Positions 10,690 to 22,620 of a stretch of DNA of 64,000 nt are shown here, one piece after another. The DNA is from Cheiracanthium punctorium. Lineage: Eukaryota > Arthropoda > Arachnida > Araneae > Cheiracanthiidae. The notes under the pieces were generated by a model. It searched no databases. It had not been told where the DNA came from and saw only the letters and a program-made list of their open reading frames with translations. A program made the position numbers and the translations under genes. The stretch covers positions 1-64,000 of the forward strand of contig JAWZYV010012356.1 of the NCBI GenBank assembly GCA_038373885.1, written 5' to 3'. How positions within the stretch are numbered: position 1 is the first letter of the stretch; the number at the start of each line of letters is the position of its first letter.

Positions 10690-12772
10690 CAGAAAAACGG
10701 TGGCTAGTGTGTATACATCACCTGACTGATAGTTAACTGAACACATAGTCTTTTAAAAAAGGGCCGCTTCAAGATTAGAATATTTTGGATGATTTATCTT
10801 CCTAGGTTCTAACTTAGACTAAAATTGACATTCTAGAGGTAAACCAAAATGTGACATATTTGCCAAACTTGTTGCATTAAATGATTTCAAGTGATGTATT
10901 GCTAGCTATGTGAAATCACTTTTTTGGAATAGACTGGAGACTCAAAATATTTTTTTTTCTTATAATTTATGGTGTAACCTCTAAAGAAAGGAATGCGTGT
11001 AATGTATTTTGGAATGTACACATTTGTACATTTTAAAATACATTATTATCAAAATCAGACCATATAAGAACCCCAAACAAATATCCAGAAAATTAATTTA
11101 GAATCCTCATCCTCAGAACAGCAGTTTCAATCTCACGTTCATATGTTATTACTTTTCTTACCCTAAACTAAAGCTTACCCATAATCATATTTTCAAACTC
11201 TTAACTGTGAATATAAGTAAAAAAAGGTGTTTGAGTTGTATGGTGGATTTGAATTGTACTGAAATAATTTGTTCACAGTATGCTAAAGTTTGTTCACCCC
11301 TGTTCTAAAGAATAAGTAGTTGAATTTGTATTTTATTATAAGTAAACTGGTATATTAGATTTTGAATAAATGGCAAAATCTTGCTGAATAAAGGGATGTT
11401 AAAAAGGAAAAAAAATATACATATTTTCATGGGTTAAATTTTAATAGGGTACTCCAGAATTCCAAGAATTTAGAAAAAAATCTCCATGAATTAAAAATGT
11501 AACATTTCTGTCAAAATTTCCTCACTTTCTATCAATAACATGCAACTTTATGAAATTTTGTTTTCTGCTTTATGGCAATGTTTCATATACTTGCTAAAAT
11601 AGTTGAAACTTTAGTCAAATTTTAATTTTTTGATGCACATCTTTGAGACAATAATGAGCATTATTGGAGTGTGAAAGTTATCAAAATTTGTTTGTTATTA
11701 TCAGTAGAAAGGAAAAAAAAAAGTTATGTACAGAAAAAAAAAATCTATTTTCTATTGAAGATTTTATTGTAAAAGTATATTTTTTTACTAAAACTGATTA
11801 CTATAAGAAATTATTCAAAATAGCTTGTTTTATAATCATGTCTTCATGTTTGATGATAGTTTCTAAATGCGAAAGAGCTGAAAATGTTTCCTATGACATA
11901 TACATTTGAATGAGGTTCAACATTTTTCTTGTAAAATTGTAACCACAGTACATGTTTTGTAAATTTTGCTGAAAATTCCGGTTTTTTTCTTCATTTTTTC
12001 TGATAAAACATGACATTTTGTAACTTAATAAAAAATAAATAAATATCACTGTTCTGCAGTTGCCTCTCTGTCCCAGCTCTCAGTTGCAATACATCTAACT
12101 TTAGGATCCTTACTAATTTCCTAAATAATTTCTAGATTCTAATGAACCAATTTTCATTTGAGTCATTTGAAATGATAAATGAAAGGACACTATTTCATGC
12201 TTCGTCTGTAATCTGCAAGGCTTGCAAAATGTTTACACTAGATGATTTTACTGCTTGATCAGTTTCTGATGAGTTCTTTTACAGCTTTGTACTGTGTGGT
12301 GGTACTTGACTTTACTTTGAAGAGTCTGAAGTTCTTGATGTCACTAGTTGCTTGGCAATTGAATTTCAGTAGGTGCTATAATCCATAAGTATCCATGCAA
12401 ATTAGAAATTTATTTTTTTTCTTACTTTTTAGTCAATGAAACAACACAGATGACTTAAAAAAAATTAAATACTTTTCACCTCCAATAACATATTTAATTG
12501 AATAAAACTCAAGCATGAAAGCAAGTCTGCTCTTAAGAGTATCAAAGAATGTAGACTAGTCAATTTTACTTTATTGTATAAAAGGAGCAAGAATGAAGAA
12601 ATCTTCAGGGTTGCTAAATTTTAAACAGAAAACACAAAGTCCATTAATGAAAAAAAGATACAAAAAAAAAAAACAACAGCTTTTGAGAATAGAATAAATA
12701 AATAAATAAAATAAGATAAGATAAAATACAGGTTACGAAAAAAAAACTCAAAATACTGGTGCTAAATGATAA
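10690..12772. other. Intergenic, no gene recognised
   Basis: A+T-rich DNA after the Myb/SANT-like gene. The open frame at 11,664-11,909 is Lys-rich low complexity and not credible. Short (AATA)n-type tracts occur near 12,690-12,725. Confidence 0.4.
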
Positions 12773-13475
12773 AATAAATAAAAACTTTGTTAAAAAAGCA
12801 CACATAAAATGCTACTTGTAAGGTGTTACGATCGTTTCGACCAAAAAATTCTTTCGGTCTTCGTCAGACAAGCCCTTGGACTCACAGAGCTGAGGGAACT
12901 GAAAAAGATAAACAAACAAGTATGTTGCCACAAGGAAATAAGAAAAGGGGTAACAAAAACCATGGAGAGGGAAAAAAGTGGGGAAGGGATAAAAAGAATA
13001 GAAGGACAAACCAAAATACATAAATAAATAATAATAACAATGTAAAAAGCAAAAAAGAACACACAAACAAACAGAAAAAAGAAAACAGAACAAGCAAAAG
13101 AACATAAAAAAAAACTTTTTAGAAAGATACAGGACAGTGCATAAGATTTTTTTTTTAGAATAAAATAATAAAAACAAAGGAAAGACAGTGACACACATAA
13201 AAACCAAAACAAAATAAAAAAGGAAAAAAAAAAGAAGTTTAGGAAGGAAGAAGAAAAAAAAAAAAAAGTGGGGGGATGGTAGCAGAAGAGAAAGGGGAAA
13301 GAGAATAGAACCTTACAACAACAGCTTCCAAGCGGAATGAATGAATGGAACTTTAGAACTATTGTTGTTCACAAGGCATTCCAAGTGATGGTAATGGAAA
13401 AACCCTCCAAAAAATGAAGATGGGACTCAGATTGAGGATGTGTGCTTTGTTAACAAACTTTTTATTTATTTTAAA
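12773..13475 (-). mobile_element. Hammerhead-bearing retroelement-like repeat, copy B
   Basis: About 0.7 kb bounded by inverted copies of one tail: AAATAAATAAAAACTTTGTT with GCACACAT on the left (about 12,776-12,810), and the mirrored ATGTGTGCTTTG with TTTTTATTTATTTT on the right (about 13,438-13,475). On the - strand a hammerhead-like motif sits next to the left tail. The body is almost pure purine on the + strand (pyrimidine on -), and shares blocks such as CAGAAAAAAGAAAACAGAAC and TACAGGACAGTGC with the copy at 42.3 kb. Hammerheads next to repeat ends are known from Penelope-like elements and from small non-autonomous 'retrozymes'. No reverse transcriptase is present, so this would be a solo repeat or a non-autonomous relative. 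Confidence 0.6.
12824..12870 (-). ncRNA. Hammerhead-ribozyme-like motif, copy B
   Basis: Read 5' to 3' on the - strand: CUGACGA (12,867-12,861), one extra A, stem II GACC (12,859-12,856) pairing with GGUC (12,842-12,839), then GAAAC (12,838-12,834), a four-base loop GAUC and GUA (12,829-12,827). Stem III is the short A-U/C-G pair typical of Penelope-type hammerheads; predicted cleavage follows 12,827. Stem I has only three clear pairs. The extra A between the first core strand and stem II departs from the canonical hammerhead, so activity is uncertain. Confidence 0.6.
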
Positions 13476-14452
13476 ATACAGGTTATTTCAACATTAATAA
13501 AAAAGGATAAGTAAAATGAATTTTTTTTTTTTTTTTTCCATGGTATTCAAGAATTTGAGATAGCAAGATTTGAGGTACTGACTGTATTGTGTTACAAATG
13601 TTTAAACTTTACTACTGTTTGACATAATCTAAACAATACATTAAAAAAAAAAAAAAAAGGTGGAAGGAAAATGGGAAAATTTAAAATTCTCTTCCAAAAC
13701 CTGTATAATACCAAAACTTGTCTTAGAAAATGCTTCAAAGATGCATTTGTTATAGACAATTTTTTTCATTTACCCTATTAAAAATGAATAAATGTTTAAA
13801 ACTGTACTAAAAATATCTTTAAAACTGTTAATTCAAGTTACCACATGAGCTGCTTTTGAGAAAAACATCAGTAACAACGCAGATTTTTAAAAAATATGGG
13901 TTGTATTATCTAAAATATATGCAAACTTTTTTGAAGGTTGTTTTGGCCTCCTTTAGGCATAAAACAGATAAAAATTCAAAGCAATATGTGAACATGTCTT
14001 ATTTTATTTGATTAGATGCAAGGTTAATGTTGTGATTTAAAATGGGTTTATGTCTATTATTATTTCTCATTTTTCCACTGAATGACTGCCATAGCTAGTT
14101 TTCCATATTCTCATTGGTAGATATCTTGCATATGTATATTTTATAAAATAAATTTGATGTTTGAAAATTCGTTTATGCTTACCATGGGTAGACTTAAACA
14201 ACCCCTCTCTTTACATTTTATGCTTGTTCATGTGAGGGAGCTTAATTCTGACCAAAAACCTTTTTTGGGGGTAGGAAAAAATTATCTTATTACTTTCCGA
14301 ACATGTACCATGTAAGGAAAGTATTGTAAATATGAAAAAATTCAACTTCGAGATTTTGGTGTATTTACACATTTTGAGGTCTTCTGAATTTATTTATTCC
14401 ATTTTTTTGAGATTATGTATGTATGTGTGTGTGTGTTTGTGAGTGAACACGA
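13476..14452. other. Intergenic, no gene recognised
   Basis: A+T-rich with homopolymer runs (T run near 13,521-13,537, A run near 13,643-13,658) and a short (GT)n tract near 14,420-14,436. A 10 bp sequence, ACTTTCCGAA (about 14,292), has its mirror near 14,839 and might mark the ends of an element containing the 172 bp duplication that follows. Confidence 0.35.
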
Positions 14453-14796
14453 TAGCTTCTAAACAGGGCATTCGGTTGAGCTCATATTGGGTATATATGT
14501 TATAAACCATCATCGCAAGACCAGTATTGATTTAGGTGTGTGTAGGACTTATAGTTTTCCTACAGGGTTACGACAAAGAATTCTTTTACATTATGGCCTA
14601 TGGGGGGGATTCTTGAAAGTGCGCTAGCATTTAAACGGTACATTCGATTGAGCTCAAATTGGGTATGCATGTTATAAATCACCATTGTAAGACCGGTATT
14701 GATTTTGATGTTTATAGGACTTATAGTTTTTCTACGGGGTTACGACAAAGATTTCTTTTGCATTATGGCAAATGGAAGAAATCCTTGAAAGTGCAC
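14453..14796. repeat. Tandem duplication of a 172 bp unit
   Basis: Two adjacent units (14,453-14,624 and 14,625-14,796), each opening with TAGC and sharing GTTATAAA, AAGACC, TATTGATTT, AGGACTTATAGTTTT, GGGTTACGACAAAGA and CTTGAAAGTGC. A third unit begins at 14,797 (TAGCGTTTA) but is lost at once. The copies are clearly diverged, so the duplication is old. Confidence 0.8.
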
Positions 14797-16689
14797 TAGC
14801 GTTTATTTAAATGCTTGGTAATAATCTTAATCTTAAGTATTCGGAAAGTTGAGTAGAGTCACTCCAGATTTTTTAAAATTACTATAGAACCTTGTTAACA
14901 TAAAACTACATGAGATGAAATACTGGTTTGCATGAAACATGTGCTTGGTCTTGCCAACACACATATCTTTACTTTTTGCAAATTAGTTTATTTGATTATA
15001 TGAAATTCAATTATTACGAAACAATTCTTTCTGTTCTTTGAATTTTACATTGATGGGGTTCAACTGTATATTGTAAATCAGTTTTCCAAACAACTATAAC
15101 CGAGGTTGTTAAATCTGTTTTTTTTTTTTGTTGTTGTTGTTGTCCCCCCCCCCCAGAAAAAAAATCAACCCACTTGTGTTTTTATTTTTTATTTTATCTG
15201 GCTTTTTGGGTTTTATCAGTGGTTTTTGGTCTTTATTTGGTTTCTATAAGAGAAGAAATGGGGTTTCAAAGTGCTTCAAAAAATGTTGCATATTACTAAA
15301 TAAAACTTAAACTAATTGATTGCAACAATAAATTATAGGTGAAAAAATTAAATCTATAATAATAAAGATTAATTAAAATAATCAATCATTAAAAATATTT
15401 AAATTAATCATGATTATAATCATAATTGGTTTTTAGATAAATTAATATTGGTAATAGTTTTAAAAATGAAATTAAAGTGTTGTACCAATGCCAAATCAGA
15501 AGTTCTGAACTAATGTTTTGCTATAGATAAAAAATTCTCATTCATTTTAATTCAAGTGATAAGCATAAAAAATTTCTAAAAAAAAAAATATTCCGAACTT
15601 GTTTTTTTTTTGGGGGGGGGGGATAAGCTTCACAAAAATTGAACATATATTAATGAATTAACTGTTTAATTTGAAGTTGAAATTTTGAGAAAACCCAGTG
15701 ATTTTTTCCCTTGCCTTTTTCTCCCACCTGTTTCTTTTTCCTTTTGGCGGGGGTAGGGGCAAAACCATAACATGTCCAACTATAACATTTAAGCAATATG
15801 TAAGCATGTTCTCAACTTTATTTAGACAAAAGATAGTAAAAAAAAAAAAAAAGAATTGTGTAAAACTGTTATTTAAGAGTTTTTCATAATCTTTATATTT
15901 GATAATAAGTTTCCTGAGTTATATTATTTTCTTTAAGTTTAGGTCTATTGAATAAGCTGCAGGAAGAATGTTGAATGAATTTGATGAGGTTACATGTGAT
16001 ATTTACCGCAGTTTTTCGATAGGTGTTCATTTAAAATTCGCCTCTTTTAAATTCTCTTGCACAAGACGTGAGTACTATTTTGATAAAATAGTGTCTATAA
16101 CTTTAGATAAATACTAAGAACTTGTTTGTCATAAGGAATTGTGTTCTGATCAATCACCCCCCCCCCCAGTATCTATAATGAACGTGAATTCGGCATCTAG
16201 TCATATTTATTCAATATTAAAACCTTAAAAGTATCCTATATTATCATGATTTTTAAAAAGTTTATCTTAAATAAAATTTTTGTTTTTTAATAATTCAACT
16301 ACATTTATTAAAAGCAATAAATATTAATATAGAAGCTCGTTTGAAGCAGCCTTATTTATTTATAACTTAGGCATACTAGTGAAATTACAAGAGTATTTTT
16401 ATTCCCCCCTTCCCTCTCAAATAAATAAATAAATATGCTGTTTTATGCTTCATTAATATTCTACTCTAGTGATGAATAATTATTTAATTTTAATAAATAG
16501 AATTAACTGAAATTATTATATAATTTACAACAATTCTTATCAATTGTAGTTTGCAGCATAATTGTTCGATGTCAAGTTTGAAATGTACTGTTGAAATATA
16601 GAACATACATGAAAAATTATCAGTTAATTTGCCTCAAAAGTGTGCAATTACGAATAATTAGCTGCTTTGTTTGGTCTTGGGGCATTAGG
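14797..16689. other. Intergenic, no gene recognised
   Basis: A+T-rich with C or G runs (near 15,145-15,154, 15,613-15,622, 16,157-16,167) and a (TTG)n tract near 15,130. A decayed pogo-like end (TGGGGTTCAACTGTA, to about 15,069) is visible without a convincing partner. The open frames here span homopolymers and are not credible genes. Confidence 0.35.
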
Positions 16690-16695
16690 TATTAG

Positions 16696-17159
16696 CAGGG
16701 TGTCCACTGATGATTAAAAAGGCGACTTTTGCTTCTAATTTAAAGATAAGAAGAGAGACTTTTTTGAATAAAAAACCGCCATTTTCATACTATTTTCAAG
16801 TTTTTGGCTACTTGTACCTTACTCCAGGAAACTCATTTGGAAATCAGATTTCGGTTTTTGTCGACCCCCCTTTCTTTTCAAAGTTGCGATTGGTCATTCA
16901 TCAGACATTCTAATCTGCATTTTAATCATACTGTAAAAATAAAAGTGCTATATGCTGTTATATAATGCACAAAGTTTTTTAAATTCATCATTTAGGTTCT
17001 AAAATGACGTATGTATATTTCTTAACTACAAGATCAAGCAAAACTGCTGCTGTTTTGGCAACTAAAATTAAGAAAATGGCTTCTAAACTGGCGACTTTTG
17101 TATGTCTGTGAGGCTACTAAGGCTACCATTTCTGCCTCGTGACAGTGATGGACACCCTG
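16696..17159. mobile_element. Inverted-repeat element with CAGGGTGTCCA ends, 464 bp
   Basis: The left end CAGGGTGTCCACTGATG and the reverse complement of the right end CAGGGTGTCCATCACTG share an 11 bp perfect terminal repeat. TATTAG occurs directly outside both ends (16,690-16,695 and 17,160-17,165), so the target duplication reads as 6 bp. The CAGGG start suggests the hAT group, but hAT duplicates 8 bp, so either two positions have mutated or it belongs to another superfamily. The - strand open frame at 17,034-17,336 crosses the right end and is not credited as a gene. Confidence 0.65.
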
Positions 17160-17165
17160 TATTAG

Positions 17166-18493
17166 TGGATAACCTGATGAAAAAATTGTCTGCTGATGTT
17201 CACTAATCAAATTTCCTGGTTTATTTTCACAACTACTAAAGCTTAAAGTGAAAATGAATTTTAAAAACGTTAGTCTGCATAGGTGTGCAATTCTTCGAAC
17301 TACATATGTACTGCCAGAAAGTTGTTTAACCTGCAAATAAAAAGTTATAAAAATAATACTAAATCCTTTTAACTATTTTAAAAGAAAAGAAATCCAAGTT
17401 TCATTATTTTAAAATAATAATACCTCCCAAAATTCCACTATTTAAAAATTAATTAAAATGTCTGTTTTAAAATTTGAATTCCCCCACTGCAACAAAGGGC
17501 AAGGCAGCAAAGTGTTGCAAACTTAAAAAAAAAAAAATCTAACTACAGGTGTGCCGTATACTTGTATGCATGTTTAAAAAAATCAATTTTCTAGTTGCCT
17601 GACAGTGATAACAAGAGGTTCTGTAGATTTGAAAAACTACTTGGTCTGGGTAGTATTCAATAATTTAATCCACATAAAATCCCTTTAAAATTTGTAAAAA
17701 TGTGATTATAACCACTAGAATATTATTTTAACTTATACATTATACGGGATCCTGAAGTAGTTATTTTGGCAGAATATTTCACACATTTTGCATAAAATTA
17801 TCATTTTATAGTATTCTCCAAAATTATTTCTTAACAAAAAGATCCGTATAGTATCTGCATCCACAGATATGACAATTCTTTAGATTTGAATGGAAACAAA
17901 AATTTAGGTTATATTTAGAAGAAAAATTTGCAAGTGTTAAGTCCAGTCAAAGATATATTAAAAGAAGGGTAAAGATTATTCGTAATTATTACTCAAAATT
18001 AGTATGCCCGAAGATGAAAAGAGCATGGCTGTGATGGCCAAAAATGAGCATTGCATTCTCTATGGTAAAGAATAATTACATTCAATACATTATAAATAAG
18101 AAATATTTTAATTAAGAAATTTTGGAAAGGAACAACAGTATTATAATTGCTTAATCTTAAAAGTGTCCATTTCTTCAACTTTTTCTTGCTAGCATAAAGA
18201 CATTAACGATATTTTGTGGTTTAAAAAAAAAAAAAATTATTCCTGTTTTTTTTTTTTTTTTTTCATGTCTAAAATTAAAAATATTTTTGATTTGTTGTTG
18301 ATCCAAAATTATAATTCTGGATGGTTTTGAACCCTGAAAATGTCAAAAACTCCCAGCTTCTTGTTTGATTAGAATCTTTTAAAAAGTGAGAACAATGTCT
18401 GTAAACTTCAGAATTTTTTAGGGTCCTTTTCCAGGTCTTTGAATCCAAGTTCGTAACCTTTCTCATGCAAAAAAACTTGAAATGTTTTTGTTA
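17166..18493. other. Intergenic, no gene recognised
   Basis: A+T-rich with A and T runs near 18,223-18,262. No credible coding content. Confidence 0.4.
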
Positions 18494-18693
18494 CAGGGTT
18501 TGCATAGATCCTGGATTTTCTAAAATTCTAAACTTTTGAAATATTGTCCTAAAATGATCTAATATTCTAAAAGTGGTCCTGTTTATTATTAAATACGGAA
18601 AGAAGTTCTCGAGTATCTCAAATAATTGGACATTTTAGAACAATTTCTCAGAAGTTCGGAAGTTTAGCAAATTAAGGACCTGTACGAACCTTT
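18494..18693. mobile_element. Small foldback element, about 200 bp
   Basis: Positions 18,497-18,533 (GGTTTGCATAGATCCTGG...) match the reverse complement of 18,655-18,690 (GGTTCGTACAGGTCCTTA...), and weaker similarity continues inward for about 80 bp per side. The whole unit can fold into one imperfect hairpin. The target duplication is unclear, so family assignment is open. Confidence 0.6.
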
Positions 18694-18779
18694 ATTTATT
18701 TATACCCAATACAAGCTTTATTTGTCTAATTTTTGAAACTTTCCATGACAGTTTGAAGGTAAGAAAGAAATCAACACTA

Positions 18780-21104
18780 TTACTGGCACAATTGCGAAGA
18801 TACAGTATGCAATGAATACTGTAAGAAATCTAATTATTCTAAACTAAGTATTGATGCAACTGGTAGCATCGTAAGAAAATTTAAGTGACCTTTTGGAGAA
18901 AAATCAAAGAACATATTTCTGTATGATGCTGTTGTTTATTATCAACTGAAGAAATCACAGTACACAGTCTGCAGCTACCTCTCGAAAATTCATGATTCTC
19001 ACAGTATCTTTCACTGGTTAGCAGTGTGGAAAAGAGGCGGTGCTTTAACACAGAAAGAAATTATCTGTGATCGTTCTGTTATGCGATCATCTGCAATTAT
19101 AATGGGATTCACAAAATTTAGTAGCTTATGCAATTATTTAGAAAATTGTGTTTTCCTATTATTTTAGAAAGAAAAGCCCTACTGCTTTGTGATGTTGCAC
19201 ACACCATTAAAATAGTAGCATCATGGAGTGCATTAAAAAATAAAGGTCTTTGAACAAGAAACCTTTATATCAGAAGCATCGCTCAAATTTTATAAGCGAC
19301 TTCAATGCAGGAGATAGAAAAGCTGCTGAAAGCTATCATAACAGTAGCAGTAAGTGAGACTGAAGGGCTGGATATACTAACAGGAGAAGAAACGGAATAT
19401 GGGAAATCTAAAACATTTCTGAAAAAATGCATAGCATATGGTTCTTTTGATGAAATAGTTAGTCATTATGTAACGGAGGAAACAAATAGCATAGATTTAA
19501 ATAGTTGTACAGAAATTCCGAATGAAATTGAAGGTAATTCTACCTTCAGTTCATGGTTTTTCAATATAGTAGATCAGTGCAAGGAAAAAACATTGAAAGA
19601 AAAGGGAGACCATGATAAACTAAAATACATGCCTGAATTATTGAAACGTCTGTTAGAAATTGTAAAAAAACTCCCTTTATGGGTGTCAGTAATGGTTCTA
19701 GTGTTTGGATACTTGACTTTAACTGCTTTGAGTTCTCCAGTTGGAATCAATTTCAACATTTAAAAAAATTATATATTTGGAGCTGAAAGTTTGCCAATAA
19801 GAGTTGACAAATTTATTGCCAAACATACTAAATCTTTGGAAGGTAGTCTGATTTTAGCTGCGTCATTGAAAGCAATATTAATCTTGATAAGGAAAATCCA
19901 AAAGACTGCTGAAGGTTGTCTCGTAAGTGAGTTCAATAATCAAAAGAAAAAAAGGGAAGAACAATGCATTGCTTGCGCACAGAACAATTATCCATTTGGT
20001 GCTTACAAGTGCTTGATTTGCAACTCTCCAATTCACATGTAACCAGGATGTTCTTTCCTTATTCATAAGGACGAGGAGGAAGGTTATGGACAAAACTGAC
20101 TTTGTTTAAAGTGTTTCAAATCCAAATCAATAAATGAAGATACAGTTGAAAACTGGAGAGGTCAAGCACTGCCACCCAAAAAACGAGAGTTTCTTATTTA
20201 GAGCCTCAAACAGAATTAAGTAGTATGGACTTTTCATTTATGAGCACATCGAAGCCAATAGGAACTTAAAAAATGGGAATTTAATACTTAAGCCAGTGAA
20301 ATATCAGAATTCAAATATGATTTAAAAAAAATTCTGTGGTTTTGATTCCTAAAACAAATCTTTGCCTGTGCATTAATTGACAAGACAATCTATAAAAATT
20401 TCATGAAATGCAATCAAAATGACGATGTATTCTTAATTATAAGAGATGTTGCTACATCATCAATATCACATAAAACGTACAGGACTAGAGCCCTCGTCCT
20501 AAAATCATTCTGTAAAAGTTCCACACTGTCTGGATATCTGATGCAAATTAAGTGTGAAAATGCTGCAAAATATGTTGCAGATAAGGTATTTTCTGAATGC
20601 CCTTCGTTAATCAAGCATTTTCAATGCTCAAACAGTGACTGTTTATCAGAAGAAGCATTCATCAGAAGCACTATTTTGATAACAGTTTCTGAGACTGAAA
20701 TCCAAAATTTAGAAAAAATTATTTTGAATTATGTGTGACCAAAAAGACACATTTTGTAGAAAAAAGTTAAGCCCGCTAACTTTCTGCACTGGATTAAAAA
20801 CTACAAGTTACGAAACAGGATTTTGTATTATATTGGAACTTATTAATAAAGATTTGATCTCAGAAAGTGGTGTAATGCAAGATATTTCTGCAAAATTATG
20901 TGCAATACCATCGCAAATAAAAAATTGTGTCAAGAACTTCTATTTGAGAAGAGCAGTTCAATTCAAAGGCAATTCAAATTCTTGATTATGTAGGTTATTA
21001 CATTGCCATATACAAGAGAGGAAACAAACAGTGGGAAAATTATATTGATTTAGAAGAAAAAAGGAAAAATATTGATTGGCAAAATCGTGTTTCCCCTGTC
21101 AACT
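18780..21104 (+). pseudogene. Decayed composite gene: DDE-type transposase, zinc-binding segment, USP-like peptidase segment
   Basis: Several broken frames on one strand line up as a single ancestral protein. (1) Transposase-like core: KLSIDATGSIVRKF with Asp at 18,853, EIICDRS with Asp at 19,069, CDVAHTIKIVASW with Asp at 19,191, then the open stretch 19,305-19,763. (2) A Cys-rich segment at about 19,960-20,130 (CIACAQ, YKCLIC, PIHM, PGC, EEGYG, LCLKC) with zinc-finger spacing. (3) A USP-like segment: FCGFDS near 20,325 resembling the Cys box, the open frame 20,403-20,738, then RRAVQFKG and YVGYYIAIYKR near 20,950-21,025 resembling the His box, where the usual His reads Tyr. Stops and frameshifts are many (for example TGA at 18,886-18,888, a frameshift near 19,150-19,180, the stop at 20,041, a frameshift near 20,975). 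I recall similar unnamed transposon-like proteins in arthropods, but give no family name. Confidence 0.7.
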
Positions 21105-21399
21105 GAGAACCTTTTTTTGGGATTACATAATCCATTCAAACAGTAAGTGCAGCTCTAATGTACTAAATTGTAAAACCGTTTTTAAAATTTTATCCTTAAA
21201 TTGACAGTACCATAACTGTGACTAATATAGGAATAATACAGAGCATTTGTTAAATTTATAAATATATGGCAATTTAATATCCTGCACAAAATATTTCTCA
21301 ATAAAATATATTTTTTATACATTACATGTAATAGTAGAGTACATGCTTAGCAATTCCTCAATTTTTATAGAACGTTACATAATAATTTTCTTTGTTGTA
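21105..21399. other. Spacer between composite pseudogene and satellite
   Basis: A+T-rich, nothing recognised. Confidence 0.35.
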
Positions 21400-22620
21400 A
21401 AATTTGATTCCTATTATAGTGTTCTTGTCTAAAATTGTATACACTTCTACAGTATCTGAGATTTTTTTTACTCTATAATATTTCACATTTTTAAATTTTC
21501 ATTGAATAAGTTGTTTACTACCTGCATAGTATTCTGGAAAATCTTTGTTTTTTTTTTTTTTTAATTATGAAATTCATAGTGATTAACATATTTTTCACAC
21601 CTGGGGACAGTATTTTGAGTTTGAAATTTGAATTGTTTTTTTCTCTTCATGGAAAAGTTTGATTTCTATTATAGTTTTCCTGTATATAAAGTTGTATATA
21701 CTTCTGCAGTATTTCAGAGATGTTTTCTACTTTATTTTGCTTTTTTAAATTTTCATTGAATAAGTTGTGTATTATCTGCATAATATTCTGGAAAAATCTT
21801 TTTTTCTTTTGCAATTCTGGAATTCACATAGTGATATAAATATTTTTTGTACCTGGATAATATTTTAATATGATATTTGAATAATTTATTTCTTCCCAAT
21901 GAAATTTCGATTCACGAAAAAGTTTGATTTCTATTATAGTATTTCTCTATATAAAATTGTACACACTTCTACAAAATTTCGGAGGTGTTTTGTACTTTAT
22001 AATATTTTGCATTTTTAAATTTTCATTGAATAAGTTTTTTGTTACCCATTGTATTCTGGAAAATCTTTTTTCCCCCCAATTCTGAAATTCGTATTGATGA
22101 AGATATTTTCGTATGTGCATAGTATATGTGTATATATTTTTAAGAATGAAATTTCCATTCATAGGAAAGTTTTTTTTCTTCAGTGTGTTTCTTTCTATAA
22201 AATTGTTTAGTTCTGCAGAAGTTGAGGAATGTCCAACATAAATTGTTTTGCAATTTTAATTCATATTGACTGAGCTATTTATAGTACCTGTGCAGTATTT
22301 TTTAAACTACTGTTCTTGTTTTGCAACTCTTAAATTCATATGGATAAATCTATATGTCGTACCTGCATAGTATTTTTGAGGTTCTCTTTTGAATAATTTC
22401 TTTTATTTACCAGTGAAATATCCATTCACGGAAAAGTTGGTTTTGTATATACTCCCACAGTATTTGAGAGATGGTTTGTAAATTGTATTATTTTGAAATG
22501 TTAGTTCCATACTCAAAAGCAGTTTATCAAGTCTGCATAATCTTTAGAAAATTTATCGCATTTTAAAAATTCATCTTGAATGGGATAATTTTTTATGCAA
22601 GTATTTTTGAAAATCTCATT
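21400..22620. repeat. Degenerate satellite, units of about 250-265 bp, five copies
   Basis: The phrase GATTTCTATTATAG (or variant) recurs at 21,406, 21,661 and 21,925, with degraded counterparts near 22,169 and 22,435, giving steps of 255, 264, about 244 and about 266. In each unit the order is ATATAAAATTGTA, ACTTCTACAGTAT, TTTAAATTTTCATTGAATAAGTT, a CTGCATA-TATTCTGGAAAATC block, an AATTC-CAT block, and a CATGGAAAAGTTTG block. The last units are the most decayed. Confidence 0.8.

Noticed and set aside
12812..13207. Overlapping - strand open frames of about 130 residues, rich in Phe, Leu and Cys, looking like membrane proteins
   Set aside because: They are translations of the pyrimidine-rich strand of the hammerhead-bearing repeat; the same happens at 42,244-42,735.
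14291..14850. ACTTTCCGAA and its mirror as ends of an element around the 172 bp duplication
   Set aside because: Only ten bases match, and no target duplication is visible.
19305..19763. 152-codon frame with a hydrophobic C-terminus, as a membrane protein gene
   Set aside because: It is one piece of the decayed composite transposase gene; the flanking motifs lie in neighbouring frames on the same strand.
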